The notes below the pieces were generated by a model. The model saw only the letters and a list, made by a program, of their open reading frames with translations. It was not told where the DNA came from and searched no databases. Shown piece after piece: positions 1-12,271 of a stretch of DNA of 64,000 nucleotides (its first letter is position 1; each line of letters opens with the position of its first letter). The DNA is from Carettochelys insculpta. Its lineage: Eukaryota; Chordata; Testudines; Carettochelyidae. A program made the translations under genes and the position numbers. The stretch is from assembly GCF_033958435.1 (NCBI RefSeq), contig NC_134137.1, forward strand, positions 170,823,501 through 170,887,500. Direction: 5' to 3'.

Positions 1-690
1 GGGCGGGCTCCCCGCCGCCTCCCGGTGCCGCAGGACTAGGCGGCGGCTCCTCGCAGCGCGGGACCGCCCGCTGCCTTCCCGCCTCCCCGCGCCGCACAGC
101 CCGGAGCAGCGGCTCCGCCCTCCCCAGCCGCCGGGCGCTCGCGGGGCGGGCGGCTCGGGCTCGGGCTCGCGCCACGCTCTGGCGGCAGCGGCTCCCCGCG
201 GCTCTATAGCTAGCGGCGCCTCCCCGCCTGCTCCAGCCGCCTCCTCGCGCCCCCTCCCCCGCGCCCTGCGTCACGTGGCCCCGGCCCGCCCCCGCCGCCC
301 AACCTGCCATACACGGGGTCACCTGACTCACTGCCGCGCGCCTCTTCCCCTTCCTCCGCCTCCTCCGCGCCCCCACCGCTCGCCCGCGCGCGCGCGCGCG
401 CACGCTCCGGCCAGCTCACCTGCCCGGGCCAGCGCCGCCGCCGCGCGCCCCCTCCCCCCAGCCCGCCAAGGGGCGTCCGCCCTAGCGCGCTGTCCTCGCC
501 TCCGCAGAGGGAGCTGAGCGCTGAGTGCAGCCCAGTCCCAGTCCCAGGCGGGAGCGGGCAGCACCGACGTCTTTTCCCTGGCAGGGCCATGCATAGGGTG
601 CTGGGCTGCCGGGTCTGTCTGCCAGCCGCGTGGCCGCTGCGCTCAGGCTCTCTGGGCAAGGTGCGCAGCCCCCGCGGATGAAGCAAGCGA
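1..690. promoter_or_regulatory. CpG island, probable host-gene promoter and first-exon region
   Basis: This is the only long GC-rich, CpG-dense stretch outside transposons, and it stops abruptly near 690 where AT-rich sequence begins. It contains GC boxes (GGGGCGGGCGG near 138), an E-box/CLEAR-like GTCACGTGG near 271, an AP-1-like TGACTCA near 322, and an alternating CG run at about 385-402. Such islands normally mark vertebrate promoters. Both strands have possible first exons: on - a good donor (CAG/GTGAGC) lies at about 416-423, and on + a weak one (AAG/GTGCGC) near 660. Open frames here are expected from base composition and are not proof of coding. The direction and identity of the gene are unknown. 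Confidence 0.7.
385..402. repeat. Alternating CG dinucleotide run
   Basis: A short purine-pyrimidine alternating run (CGCGCG...) lies inside the CpG island. This type of sequence can adopt Z-DNA. It is short and may simply reflect composition. Confidence 0.6.
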
Positions 691-3600
691 CTTGTCCACG
701 TTAGCAAACTGCCTCCTCCCTCTGCCCTCCGAGATCTGCAGGCCATGCAATAACGATAGCCAAAGCCCGCCAGGACCGGCTGCGCTCTGGAAGGCGCTCC
801 GGGACCTGGGGAAGCATAGCTGGCGTGTTATTCAAAGGAACAAGTGGACGTTGCCAGTTGTTTTTTTTAAAGCCATGTACGTAGCTATGGAGAGTATGTT
901 CAAAGTCCAGGGTTTGAGTACATTCAGGCATCTGCTGATGGAAGATGCCATAGCTGCAAGTCATCTGATTGCACGCAGTGTTTACCCCCTGAACTAAGTG
1001 GATCTTTTGCATTTGAAATGTAAAATGTGAAACTAAAGATGGGGAGTGGGAGAGAGAAATTAATTGGAGCTGGACGAGGGAGAAGAACCTTAGCTTGGGT
1101 GAATTTCCAGAGTTTATATACTGGCTGAGAAACTGCCTCTCTGCCTTGGCTAAAAAAAAGTTCACTGGTTTGGTTTTTGTAGGTTGTTTAAAATGTTGAA
1201 AATAAAATGATGTATTTATTTTAGTTAAATTATTCATGTCTGTTTCCCATAGATCAGATTTCATCTGTTGTGAAACGGACTACAAAACAATATATTTGTG
1301 TGTCCCACCAGTCCAAGTGGGTTAAAATAATTCTTTTATTACATTCTTCTAGGTTTTTACTGGGTGATACGAAACTCTATTTTTACCTTTGTAAAATAAA
1401 AGTCCATTATTTTATTTCCCATCCCAACTGCACATTCCAGTTGGGGAAGAATAGGGTTTCTTGTTTGTTTTGATTGAATTGTATTTTATCAACATTGTAC
1501 TCTAACCCTGTAACCTAGGATCTATATTTTTAAATCCACTTAATCCAAAAGCCAAAAATCTATATATTCATTTTATAAATCAAGCTACAGTCTATTTACA
1601 TTGTGAAAGCATGCTAAAAAATCACTGTTAACCCTCTGACCCTTGTCTAGTCTGCTGCAACATTCATCTTGTTTTCAGTTCTTCTTAGCCTGAGAAGTAA
1701 ACTCCAAAAATTGCTGTTAACCTGGGTATTGTAAATAATAAGATAAGAAGTATGTATTTATCAAAGACATATTGTCATAAGTGCGTAAAACAGTATTACT
1801 TTTAAATATGAAACAGAGAATCTTATTTCTGAAAGCTATTTGAAAAAATCATTGGCTTCAAAGACTACAATCTTTTCTGTTGTCTTTCAAACGTTTATCC
1901 ATAGATACAATTAAACAATGATATTGTGTAAATATTTTTGTTTCTTTTGAGAGACAGCATGTAAGCACATCTACAGTCTGTTTTAAATGAGAAAAGAAAA
2001 AGCCAAATAAAGCATCTCTGTAAGTCTTCTTGAGAAAAGGACAGTACCTGATTTATACACTTCTGCCCTATTCCTACCTGGCAAAATGCTTTTGCTCTTT
2101 CATTCTCAGGATGCAACAACCTAACTGCATAACGGTACACAGTTTAGAAGAAGATAACATAATCATCATTCAGTTTTGACTTTATAATTCTGCTTAAAAC
2201 ATCAACATCTCCACATAAAATTATAATACCATCCAATGTATGCTAGATAAGACAGGTTTTCCAATTTTCCTTGTCCACTGATTTTTTTTACTAAATTTTC
2301 ATTGTGTATATTAATTTTTTATTAACTAATGAGCACCATTTAAAAATTCAATAAGTACCTGGAATTAGGTTTGTCAGTGTCTTCATTTTGCTTGTTGAGC
2401 TGCCTCTTTTTAAACAAACACTATAGAGTACGGATAATACAGATGTGCCTCCGATCCAGAAGTATTGGGCCATTTTCTATTCAATCCACAATATATATGT
2501 ATATATGAATATATATTACTTTCTCTGAAAGTGTCATAGTTATAACTGTTACAAACGCAGTAAATCTGTAGAAGCAAGTTCTTGTCGTTTTCACTGAAGA
2601 ATGTTGTCTGCTCAGGTTCCATCTTCCTTATAATAAGTCTTTGAACTTTCAGGTGTTATATTAAGCCCCCCAAAAATCTAGATATTTTAAGTGAAGTCAG
2701 GTGGAGGCTCCATCTTTATTCTGATTCTCAAATGCAGTAAAAAAGCATTTGGCCACTTTCCTACTAATCCAACACTACTCTATTTGCCTGGAGTTCTTGA
2801 GCTGCAGAAAATTATATAAAATCAGGTCCATGCAAAGAATATCATGTTTCTTTCAGATACCATTGCTTCTTCTTACCAGTGTTTCAGATTTGAAAGAAAG
2901 AATAAATTCTGTTGCTAAAATAATTCAAAACCAAATAGAGAAGTCAGATAAAATACCAATCTTCTTCTAAATCAAGGAAGGGAGTCATAGCATAGTGGGA
3001 TATTAGTTAAGTCCACTTTCTTCATGTTTGCACCAAAAAGGCTTCTTTCTGCTTCCACCAATGCCACCAGAATCCATACTGCAATTGTTTAGTTGCTTCA
3101 GTGGTGAGAATCAGTTTTCCTGATAATGAGTTGTGATTCAACACTCCTACTGGTATAATGTCTCCACCTCAGCATCCATTTACTTTGTACAGTGGTAAAT
3201 CATTCCCCCATAACCTATTCCGTGCAACCAAGCCAGTGCTTCCTTCTCTAGTCTGCTGCAATATTCACCTTGTTTTCAATTCCTCTTCTTCATTCTGACA
3301 TATTTAATATCTGCTCCATGAACAAGCTCTAGGAATCAGAAGAATTAGCACAAAGAATGTTTTCATCTACTCACAGACTGTTTAAACTGACTGGCTTTTC
3401 ATTTTGACTTTTTCTATATTTCCCACTTTTCTAATGGGATGCTGTATCCCAATTTTTGCCCCTGTGGAGACAGATGCAGTTGGACGCCCTTTTTCATTTC
3501 CATTTTCTTTCTCTTTTATAAGATTGACTTCCTTTTCCAGCTACCCCCCTTTTTCCAATTCTGTGTACGTCCCAAGAATATTGAGGATTTGGATCATCTT

Positions 3601-4389
3601 AAATCTGTCCATCTTTCTCTTTTGTCCAGCTTGGACAGATTTCTCATTTTTCAGCCAAGGTTCAACACTAGCAGTGTCTGCCGTTATTCTATTTTTCCTT
3701 CCCTGTTTCTTCAGTTCCTCTGTCAATTGCCACTTGCTGCCTTTGCTTGTACTTCCAGACAAATATAACTAGCAGAATATTAGCTATCTGTAATGTATAT
3801 GATACCTCAGCATTTCCTTTAGATCTTTTGTTTCCTATATTTCCAATGCCAGAATATATAGGGTCTGTTTCCTCAAACAGCTGTGAAGCACATTATAATT
3901 ACACGTAGAATTTAGAAATATTGCTAAGGAAAATTATTTGTTTTTTGTTTTTACCCCAAATTCTAGCACAAGTTCAGCATCCTAAGCACATGTAATGACC
4001 TAAATTCCATATGATTTTAAGTCAGTAGAGTTATGTTCAATTTATACCACAATGAAAGCAGAGTCTAACACAATAAAGTTAAGAGAAGACTGGGGGTGGG
4101 AGGAGGCAGTGATGTTCTTTGAATCTTTAGAAGTACTTGAAGGGTTTACACACCAAAGACAAAGAATTATATGGCAATATATGGAAGTATAAGCCTGAGT
4201 AACAGTTTTAAAGTAAGAAAAAACATTTACAAATGAATGCAATTGTATAATTCTTTATTGGGAGAAGTCATTTTACTTATTGCAAGTCAGCTATTATAGA
4301 AAAGATGTATAAAATATTAAAAATTCAGAAGTATGGTGTTACCATGGTAATAAGAAGGTTACATTACTTAACCCCTATGAACCCCTATG
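691..4389. other. Unique AT-rich sequence with no recognised gene
   Basis: Sequence after the CpG island looks like intron or intergenic DNA. A 101-codon + frame at 692-997 begins at the island edge; it resembles nothing I know and has no convincing splice context. Poly-T and AT-rich patches occur, including a TATATA-rich stretch near 2490-2517. A tandem GAACCCCTAT pair sits at about 4370-4390, just before the CR1. No repeat family was recognised elsewhere. Confidence 0.5.
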
Positions 4390-5919
4390 AACTTTGTCTC
4401 ATTGTAGCTTCTGTACCCAAGGACTGGAAAACAGCCCACATAATACCAAAATATAAAAAAAGGCTGCAGAGGTGACCCTGGCAACTACAGACCAGCAAGT
4501 CTAACATCAGTACCAGACAATTTAGTCAAAACAGTAGCAAAGAATAACATTGTCAGACATGTAGAAGAATATAATTTGTTGGGCAAAAGTCAACATGGTT
4601 TCTGTAAAGGGAAATCACATCTTACTAATCTATTAAAATTCTTTGAAGGGGTTAACAAACATGCAGACAAGGAGGATCCAGTAGATATGGTATACTTAGA
4701 TTTCCAGAAAGCCTTTGACCAAGTCCCTCACCAAAGGCTCTTGTGTAAATTAGGATGTCATGGAATAAGAGGGAAGTTCCTTTCATGGACTGAGAACTGG
4801 TTAAAAGACCCGAAACGAAGGGTAGGAATAAATGGTATATTTTCTTAATGGAGAAGGGTAACGAGTGGTATTCCCCAAGGGTCAGTCCTAGGACCAATCG
4901 TATTCAACTTATTAATAAATGATCTAGAGAAAGAAGTAAGTAGTGAGGTGGTAAAGTGTGTGGATGATACTAAACTGTTCACAGTATTTAAGACTGTGAA
5001 GAACTTCAAAAAGATCTCACCAAACTCAGTGACTGGGCAACAAAATGGCAAATGAAATTTAATGTGGAGAAGTGTAAAGTAATGCACATAGGAAAAATAA
5101 CCTCGAGTAAACATTCAATATGATGGGGGCTAATTTAGCTACAACTAATCAGGAAAAAGTTCTTGGGGTTATTGTGGATAGTTCTCTGAAAACATCCACA
5201 CAGTGTGCAGCAGCAGTCAAAAAAGCAAACAGGATGTTAGGAATTATTAAAAAAGGGTTAGAAAATAAGGCAAAGAATATTTTACTGCCCCTTTATAAAA
5301 CTAAGGTATGCCTCGCTGCACAAAAGATATTTTGGCATTAGAAAAGGTTAAGAGAAGGGAAACTTAAATGGTTAGGGGTTTGGCACAGGTCCCATATAAG
5401 GAGATATTAAACACACTGGGACTTTTCAGTTTAGAAAAGAGGAGACTGAGGAGGGATATGGTAGAGGTGTATAAAATCATGAGTGATGTGGAGAGAATGA
5501 ATCAAGAAAAGTTATTTACTTGTTCCCATAATATAAGAACTATAGGTCACCGAATGAAATCAATGGGTAGCAGGTTTAAAACTAATAAAAGAAAATTCTT
5601 TTTCAGACAGCATACAGTCAACCTGTGGAACTCCTTGCCAGAGGAGGCTGTGAAGGCTAGGACTATAAGAGAGTTACAAGAAGAGCTAGATAAAATCATG
5701 GAGGTTAGGTCCATAAAAGGCTATCAACCAGGGGGTAGGAATGGTGTCCCTGGCCTCTGTTTGTCAGAGGCTGGAGATGGATGGCAGGAGACAAGTCACT
5801 TGATCATTGTCTTAGGTCCACCGCTTCTGGGGCACGTGGCACTGGCCGGCAGATGGGATGCTGGGCTAGATGGACTTTTGATCTGACCCAGTAATGGCCA
5901 TTCTTATGTTCTTATGTTT
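4390..5919 (+). pseudogene. CR1 LINE, 5'-truncated, broken reverse transcriptase and 3' end
   Basis: This is a chicken-repeat-1 type non-LTR retrotransposon. The readable frame at 4576-4848 carries QHGFCKGKSHLTNLL and the RT palm motif YLDFQKAFDQVPH. After an in-frame stop, the next RT block GIPQGSVLGPIVFNLL lies at about 4867-4915, and the catalytic box reads VDDTKL near 4960. More fragments follow: LGVIVDSSLKTS at 5120-5341 and the C-terminal LGLFSLEKRRLRRDM and LWNSLPEEAV at 5368-5700. The 3' UTR ends with GATCTGACCCAGTAATGGCC and an ATTCTTATG-type tail at 5919, the CR1 hallmark. It starts inside RT, so the N-terminus and endonuclease are missing. Several stops and frame changes make it inactive. 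Confidence 0.9.
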
Positions 5920-7779
5920 ATTCTTACCATTTTCCTTGTTTGCAGCTGGAAAATAGTCCTAATTCCAAACAATCACTGTGTTTTTTCACTGTGAAAGTGA
6001 ACATAATCTGAGAGTATACATTGATGTTTTTGAATCCCCTAATAAAGCTTCCACTTGTGGTAGTTAGATTAGCTGCCAGCATGAGCTCAGAGAGGATGGG
6101 TAAGGAGGGTAACTATAGCAGTCCAAACTAACAATAATGCTGTTTTAAAAAAACATTAATTTTGTTCTCACATCTAATATTTAAAACAATAATTTGTTCA
6201 TGAAGTGTGAAAATTCAGCTTAGTGAATTTCACAGGTCAAGTACCTCAATACAAAATTCAGAAGTAGGACGTGAATTAGAGACAATTGGGAAGGAAGTGT
6301 GTGGATAATGATGGGAGAAATGGCCACTCCTAGGTGAAGGTTGAGCAAAGAGGACATAGTTAAACAACTAGGTATAAACAAAGAGTATTACAAAAGCTGT
6401 GCTCAATCTAGGGCTAAACAATCCTGCAGAAGGGTTCAGCTTTCACAGATCAAGTTCTCTCTTAAATAATTTCATTGATCTGAAATCTCTGACAAACCAA
6501 CAGTTACCTTTAACACCTGATATCTTCACAGGCTGCATATTTCTGCTTGGGTCAAATTTATTACTCTTTCTCTGTTAATAGGCTCTCTCAGCACTTATTT
6601 CTTTCTTAAAAATATGTGAGTTGCATATTTAGTTATAATAAATTCAGAAATTAGACCAGAATATTGAAAGACTAGAGTTCAGTGAAATTGTCCTTTTGAT
6701 TTTAATTTATAATGCATCTAAAGACATTGTTTCAAAGATTGCAACACTCCAGTCATATTTCAACGAAGAGAATAAGATTATTCTCCTATCCTCTCCTGCT
6801 GTTTAAAATGATGCATGGATTTTTAAATTATTGTTGCTCAATATTTCTGATATCTTGTTTCGATAATAGTCCAAATGATCATCCTTGCATAACTCATAAG
6901 GGCATAATAAAAGCAATTCTCTTTCATCCAATGTCAAAAGAGAGTACCGATTCATGAGAGACACCACTATTTAATAATAATCTAGTTCAACTTTTGGCCA
7001 TTAAAATCTCTGCCTGTGGAACATATCTGACAGGTTTTTAATTATTCTGGCTTCTAAATTAAAAGCTTATATTTTCAGTATCATGTATTTTATGGCCTTC
7101 TGTTAGAGTTTTCCCAATCACTTCAGGACATTCTTCAATCATTACATTTCAGCAGAGCCTGAATAACTCATTAGTGCAGACAAGGAGGCATGGGTCAGTG
7201 TAGATATCCCACTCCCCTTCAACCTGGAGAAGCAAATGTTCCACTTGGTGGTCCAAACTGGTGATGAATCCTAGTCACATGCCACCTGAGGCAAATTATG
7301 CATACACTAAGAAGTGCAGACAAAATGCCATTTAGTTTTTGGAGCATCCAAACAACTTTGGACAAGGTGTCATCTCAATATGTAAATGATTTTAAAACTG
7401 AGTGTTTTTATTCAGTCACACTATATATCATTTTCAATTCCACTATTATTATTTCTAAAGGACAAAATTAGAGAGCTTACCTTACAACAAAGTTCAAAGT
7501 CTCCTGTTTTTAATATATTTGACCGACAGCTGCTTTTCTTGTCTATTAACCTACACAAACATGTTAGCTGGTTGTGGTTAACCAGCAGATGATAATGCTA
7601 CCTTGTGCTGGAGGCATTAGGGTTAGCCATGACCAGCTAATATGTTTTGAAATGTTGCTGGTTTAGGCCACATAAAGAGCTACACTGTGTTTAAGTTAAC
7701 ATATTTTACTAACACAATGCCTTTTCCTGGTGTGTACCTATCTTAAGACTGGTGAGGCAAAATTCAGAAAAGGGCATGT
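5920..7779. other. Unique AT-rich sequence
   Basis: No gene, RNA or repeat family is recognised. The longest frames are short and composition-driven. Confidence 0.5.
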
Positions 7780-7920
7780 TTAGTCTTGATAAAAAAAGAC
7801 GGGGTGGGGGGAACCTTATAACAGTCTTCAAATATGTTAAGGCCTGTTATAAAGAGGATTGTGATCAATTGTTCTCTGTGTCTTCTAATGGTAGAACAAT
7901 TAGTGATTTGATTTAACTTG
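7780..7920 (+). mobile_element. CR1 fragment (C-terminal RT region)
   Basis: The stretch GTCTTCAAATATGTTAAGG followed by CTGTTATAAAGAGGATTGTG matches the conserved region upstream of the CR1 3' end, in + orientation. It is cut off after about 140 bp and has no 3' tail. Confidence 0.65.
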
Positions 7921-8431
7921 ACTTAAATCCTTCTACCCCGAGTGCAGCATAGATCATCTATAAATCTCCTTGACTTCACTGTGGCTATGTCTACGCTCCA
8001 TGATGAAGTTGATTTAAGGCAGTTAGCTTGATTTTGCAATATCGCTATCTTCACTGCAAATACCATCAAGTTGATTTTAGGGAGCATTATGGTTGATATT
8101 ATAACACTGTGAGAAGTGACTCAATGTGGCATCAAGTTTGAATTTAAAAGTTTGAATAAAAGCTAATGTGTAAATGCCATATCTTTTAATCGGTCTTGTT
8201 AGCCTCCAGAGATGTCCTGTTTATATCCCACGATGCTCCATGGTTGTCTTCTCTGGCTACTTACATCTCCTCTGTTCTCCAGGTGCATAGGAAGTTGGTA
8301 ACAGGAAGCCCACTAATTTGAATTCATCACCAGCAAGCCCAAGAAATTCAAAGGGAGTCTGGAAGCATGAATTTCTTTTAGCCATCACATTGGTAGCCAT
8401 CACATTGCATCAGTAACCATCTCTTGCCATA

Positions 8432-9004
8432 ATGAGTACTCAGGTTTGTGATCTGAGTTCTCAGGGTCGCAAGAGAGCTCCAGCATGAACCTATCAGGAA
8501 ATCATGGATCTCCTTGCTGTTTGGGGAGAGGAGTCAGTGGCAGGCATTTTGAGTGTCCAAGCAAAACATGGACATTTATGAAAAGATTTCATGTGGGATG
8601 ACTGACAGAAGTTACTCCCAGGATGCTCAGCAATGCCAGGTGAAGGTGAAAGAACTCTGGCAGGCTTATCAGGAAGTCCAGGAAGCCAAAAGGTGGTCTG
8701 GGTCATCTCCAAAGATATGCCAGTATTATGAACAGCTGGATGCGATTCTTGAGAGGGACCAACCACATTGCCCAATTTTAATTGGGACTCTTCTGGAGTC
8801 CCTATTCTGGAGTCTGGGGTGAGCTGAGAGGACCTGAGCTGGGGGGGGAGGGCAGGGGCGGGAGGGCAAGAGGAAGTCGGAAGATGGGGGCAACCAACAG
8901 GTTCCTGAGGAAGCTGTTCCAAACAGCCCGGAGTTCTTCACCCTTGACCTCAAACAAGTCCTGTGTACTCTGATCCCTGAGGCACTGCGGCCCAGCTGTT
9001 CTGG
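8432..9004 (+). pseudogene. Harbinger MYB/SANT-like DNA-binding protein, first exon, broken
   Basis: In PIF/Harbinger transposons a MYB/SANT-like partner protein binds DNA and helps the transposase. Translation can be followed from ATG at 8432 (MSTQVCDLSSQGRKRAPA). At 8486-8488 a TGA stands where the family normally has the first conserved Trp of the SANT fold. The frame then continues TYQEIMDLLAVWGEESVAG. A one-base shift near 8553 leads into SKQNMDIYEKISCGM, QQCQVKVKELWQAYQ and QYYEQLDAILERD, the rest of the trihelix-like domain. Acidic linker-like sequence (EEAVPNSPEFFTLDL) follows, and a good splice donor (CTG/GTGAGTA) lies at about 9002-9005. Homology is clear; the exon end is inferred. 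Confidence 0.75.
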
Positions 9005-9039
9005 TGAGTATTTTTTTTTGAATGCTACAGACAGGTTGT

Positions 9040-9089
9040 GGCTGGGTATAAGTATAGGTATAAATATAGGTATAGGTATAGGTATTGGT
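9040..9089 (+). repeat. Hexanucleotide (TATAGG)n microsatellite
   Basis: An imperfect array of TATAGG/TATAAG units lies just after the predicted donor in the intron-like part of the Harbinger element. Confidence 0.85.
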
Positions 9090-9589
9090 TTTCTGTGGAT
9101 CTATGCCCCTCGAAACAGTGTGTTAATATTTCTGAGGACGGAGCACTTCTCCTTTTTGGACATCTCCAGGAACGCCTCATCCAGGTACTCTTTTATTTTT
9201 TACACAAGGTTTTTGGGCAGGTCTGAGTTACTGCAGCTTCCACAATAACACACATCACCATACCAGGCAATCAGATAGCGATCTGGTATCACAGCACCAC
9301 ACAGCATTTTTGCAAATTTTCCAGGCTTGTGCTCACACAGAATAAGCATCTGTTCTATTTTGCTGTTTGCTGTTCCTTAGGAGGGTGATATCTTCTTTGG
9401 CAACCTAAAGAAGCATGGTAATTTGGATTGGATTTCTTTGCAAAAATCCTTGCCCTTTTGCATTTCTCTGGACCGCATTGCTGCACCATGTGGCTGTCAA
9501 GTGCTCGTCTTCCCCCACTCTGTGTTGCTGGCAGGTTCCCCCAGCTATCTCCCCTCCCATCATGCTGCTGGCTTTATTGGGAACCAACG

Positions 9590-9990
9590 AGAAACATTTC
9601 CCCCATCACGTGGCTGGAAATCTCCCCCACCCTCACATTCATTTGCACTTTACTGGGATCCCTCCCCACCCAGACGTTCATGAGGCTGGAATCATACTCT
9701 GCCCTGTCACCACACAGCTGCTGGTCTCTGTGGACCCACACACCGGCATGTCCAGTGCTGGCTTTCCGGGCTTTAATTAGCCTTTTACCTGATGAGGGTT
9801 GTTCCAAGAAATTTTTTTCCCCCATCATGTGGCTGGAAAACTTTTCCCCTGCATTTCTTTGCACTTTACAGGGATCCCTCCTTACCCAGCCATCCACGCA
9901 GTTGGAATCAAACCCTCCCCCCTTGCCACATGGCTGTTGAGTTCTGTGGACCCCGCTCCCAGATATTGGCTTGCCCAGCACAGATGGGTT
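9590..9990. repeat. Diverged tandem repeat inside the Harbinger element
   Basis: Two units of roughly 200 bp resemble each other. Each begins with TTTCCCCCATCAYGTGGCTGG, passes through TTTGCACTTTAC and GGGATCCCTCC, and ends near CTCTGTGGACCC or TTCTGTGGACCC. Long open frames here on both strands result from this duplication and the low stop density. Comparable short tandem units occur in the related element at 55645-55880. Confidence 0.6.
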
Positions 9991-10289
9991 TTCGTTGTGG
10001 AGGATTGCTCCAGGGAATGGCCAAAAAACCTTTTTCTCCTGCTCTTGGGTGCTGGCCTTCTTCCTGTGCTTTGCACCCCTGCCCCCAGTTAAGCGAACAA
10101 GAGCTTACCATGTCCACGATTAAATGGTCTGGAAAAGTGATAGCTTGTGCAATGCAGAGTTTGATTCCTTGTCATCCTTAAGAAGCCAAAAGCAGCCTTG
10201 GAAAAGAAAGTTTCACAGATTGTAAAGACAGCACTTCATTCGTTCCATGGTAAGCACTTTGTGTTAATTGTATCTCAATTTTCACATTC

Positions 10290-10672
10290 ACTTTCCAGCA
10301 GGCATCCTCAGTGTTGGAGACAGGTTGAGGAAGTGCAAAAGGTCCAAGCAGGACTTTATCCTGCAGCACCTGGAGTGTGCTGAAACAGCATCCACTGCTA
10401 GAGAGAGGGACTCAGCACAGTGGCAGCCCACTGTCCTGCAGTTCAGGAGAGAGCAGTCAGCACACCTGAGAGAGGACACAGCACAGCTCATCACGGCTGT
10501 GACAGACCAAACCAAGATTCTGTTCTTCATGCTGAAGCTGCAGAAGGACTCCCTATGCAGAATTCAGTTTGCAGGCTCTGCTCCCTGCTGTCCAGACTCC
10601 TCAGAAGCCAGGTCACCCAACCCCCCTCATCATGGTGCTCAAACGTGGGGAGGGAGGGCAAAGACAGTCTGA
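10290..10672 (+). pseudogene. Harbinger MYB-like protein, C-terminal exon
   Basis: After an acceptor-like CTTTCCAG near 10300, the frame reads DRLRKCKRSKQDFILQHLE and then ETASTAREREDS-type charged helical sequence, ending with LKLQKDSLCRIQ. Family proteins end in a similar basic stretch plus a Gln/Glu/Lys-rich coiled helix that includes a Leu-Gln repeat. This open segment runs to about 10672. Its link to the exon ending near 9004 through a spliced 1.3-kb intron is an inference. No stop disrupts this exon, but the upstream one is broken. Confidence 0.55.
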
Positions 10673-11283
10673 CGCTCTACCCTCGTGACCCACCACAAAA
10701 AAGTTATGCCACCTCCCTTGACACCCCTTCTTTTCCCTGCTGCTTAACCCTCTCCCCTCCAAATAAATATAATATTTTTACGACAACCATGGTTTGATTT
10801 ATTGGTTCACATGTGTGGTGAGATGCACAAATCATTGTGGGAACTCATGGCAGAGGCATCTGGGTGGGCATGGAGAGAGCTCATAGCACAGCTGCCCATC
10901 ACTGTGCCAAGGTCCACAAGGGACTCACAACTGAGGGAACTAGGTGGGGTGGGGATTGCAAAAGCCGATGGGACTGATGAGACTCCAGAGGCAATGCCCA
11001 GAGTGCCAAACCTGGCTTATTTCACACTTGTGTGCACCTCAGTTAAAAATAAGATTAGCTTTTCACCCCTCAACATACAAACATTCTTTGTGTGAAAATA
11101 ACCCTGCCTTTATATCCATTCTTTTTCCTGCACCTTAATCCCCTTCCCCCCAAATAAAAGTTTTTTTATGTGAAAGCCACACACTGATTTATTGGTTATT
11201 TCATAGGGTTATTGGTCATTGTGGGACTCACAGATCATTTTGGGGAGTGTGGGCCGGTATTACAACAGTGAGATACAGCAGAA

Positions 11284-12271
11284 TCATGTGGCTGTCCAAT
11301 CATTCATGAAACAATTTTTCAAAGCCTCCCTGATTACCGCTGCTTCTGCATTCACATTGGAGAATGCCCTTGTGGGTGGCTGTGAATAAGCCCTGCTCAT
11401 TGCTTCAGCCTCTGTGCTCCAGGAGCTCGTGAAATTCTTCCAGCTGGATTCACAAAGGTTATGCAAAATACAGCACGTTGCAACCACAGTGGGGACATTA
11501 CTTTCTGAAAGGTCTAAATGGGTCAATAGGCACCCGGACCTTGCTTTTAAATTGCCAAAGGCACATTCCAGTACCATTCTGCACTTGCTGAGTTAGAAGT
11601 TAAAGTAATCCTTGCTGTGGTCCAGGGCGCCTATGTATGGCTTCATGAGGCAAGGAAGTAGAAGTTAAGCAGGGTCACCTGGTATTACTATAGGCATCTC
11701 CATGTCACCAATCTCGATTTTCCAGTCTGGGAAAAAAGGTCATATCCAGGAGCTTTCTTCACAGCCCAGAATTTCTGAAGATGCACACATTGTGAACCTT
11801 CTGCAACCATCCCATGTTGAGGTCAGTGAAAAGACCTTTGTGGTCTACCAACTCTTGCAACATCATCAAAAATGTCCCTTGCTGTTTATAAACTGAGAGA
11901 CCAGGTGGTCCGGGGCCATGATGGGGATGTGCATGCCATCTATTGCCTCACCACTGTTAGAAAAACGGCAGCAAAGCCATCCACTATGGCCTATATATCT
12001 CCGAGAATCATGGTGTTCCTCAGGAGATGCCAAAAGATTGCATAGGCCACTGTGGCTCCCACTCTAGATCTGCCCACCCTGGATTGATTTGCCCCTGAGC
12101 AGTAACTGTCAGGTGTTGCAAACTTCCATAGAGCAATTGCCACTTACTTGTGAACTGATACAGCCAGTCTCATTTTTCTATTGCTGCACTTCAGGGCAGG
12201 AACCAGAGAATCACAAAGTTCCATAGAAGTGGATTTAGACATGCAAAAATGCTGCACCCACTGCTGGTCAT
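11284..12271 (-). pseudogene. PIF/Harbinger DDE transposase, inactivated
   Basis: Reading the - strand from about 12271 gives DQQWVQHFCMSKSTSMELCD, then a TAA-interrupted block ending VAIALWKFATPDSYCS, then AIDGMHIPIMAPDH with the first catalytic Asp at 11938-11940. The second catalytic position, normally Asp in a VHD motif, reads VHN because the codon at 11789-11791 is AAT. The third, Glu, is intact at 11566-11568 within LECAFGNLKARSG, followed by VPTVVATCCILHNLCES and a tail ending at 11284. Family transposases are about 350-400 residues, so the N-terminal part upstream is short or lost. At least three in-frame stops and frame changes are seen. The neighbouring MYB-like gene is its usual partner. 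Confidence 0.85.

Noticed and set aside
210..746. 178-codon - frame through the CpG island
   Set aside because: Arg/Gly/Ala-rich translation typical of GC-rich DNA read in the wrong frame; no domain.
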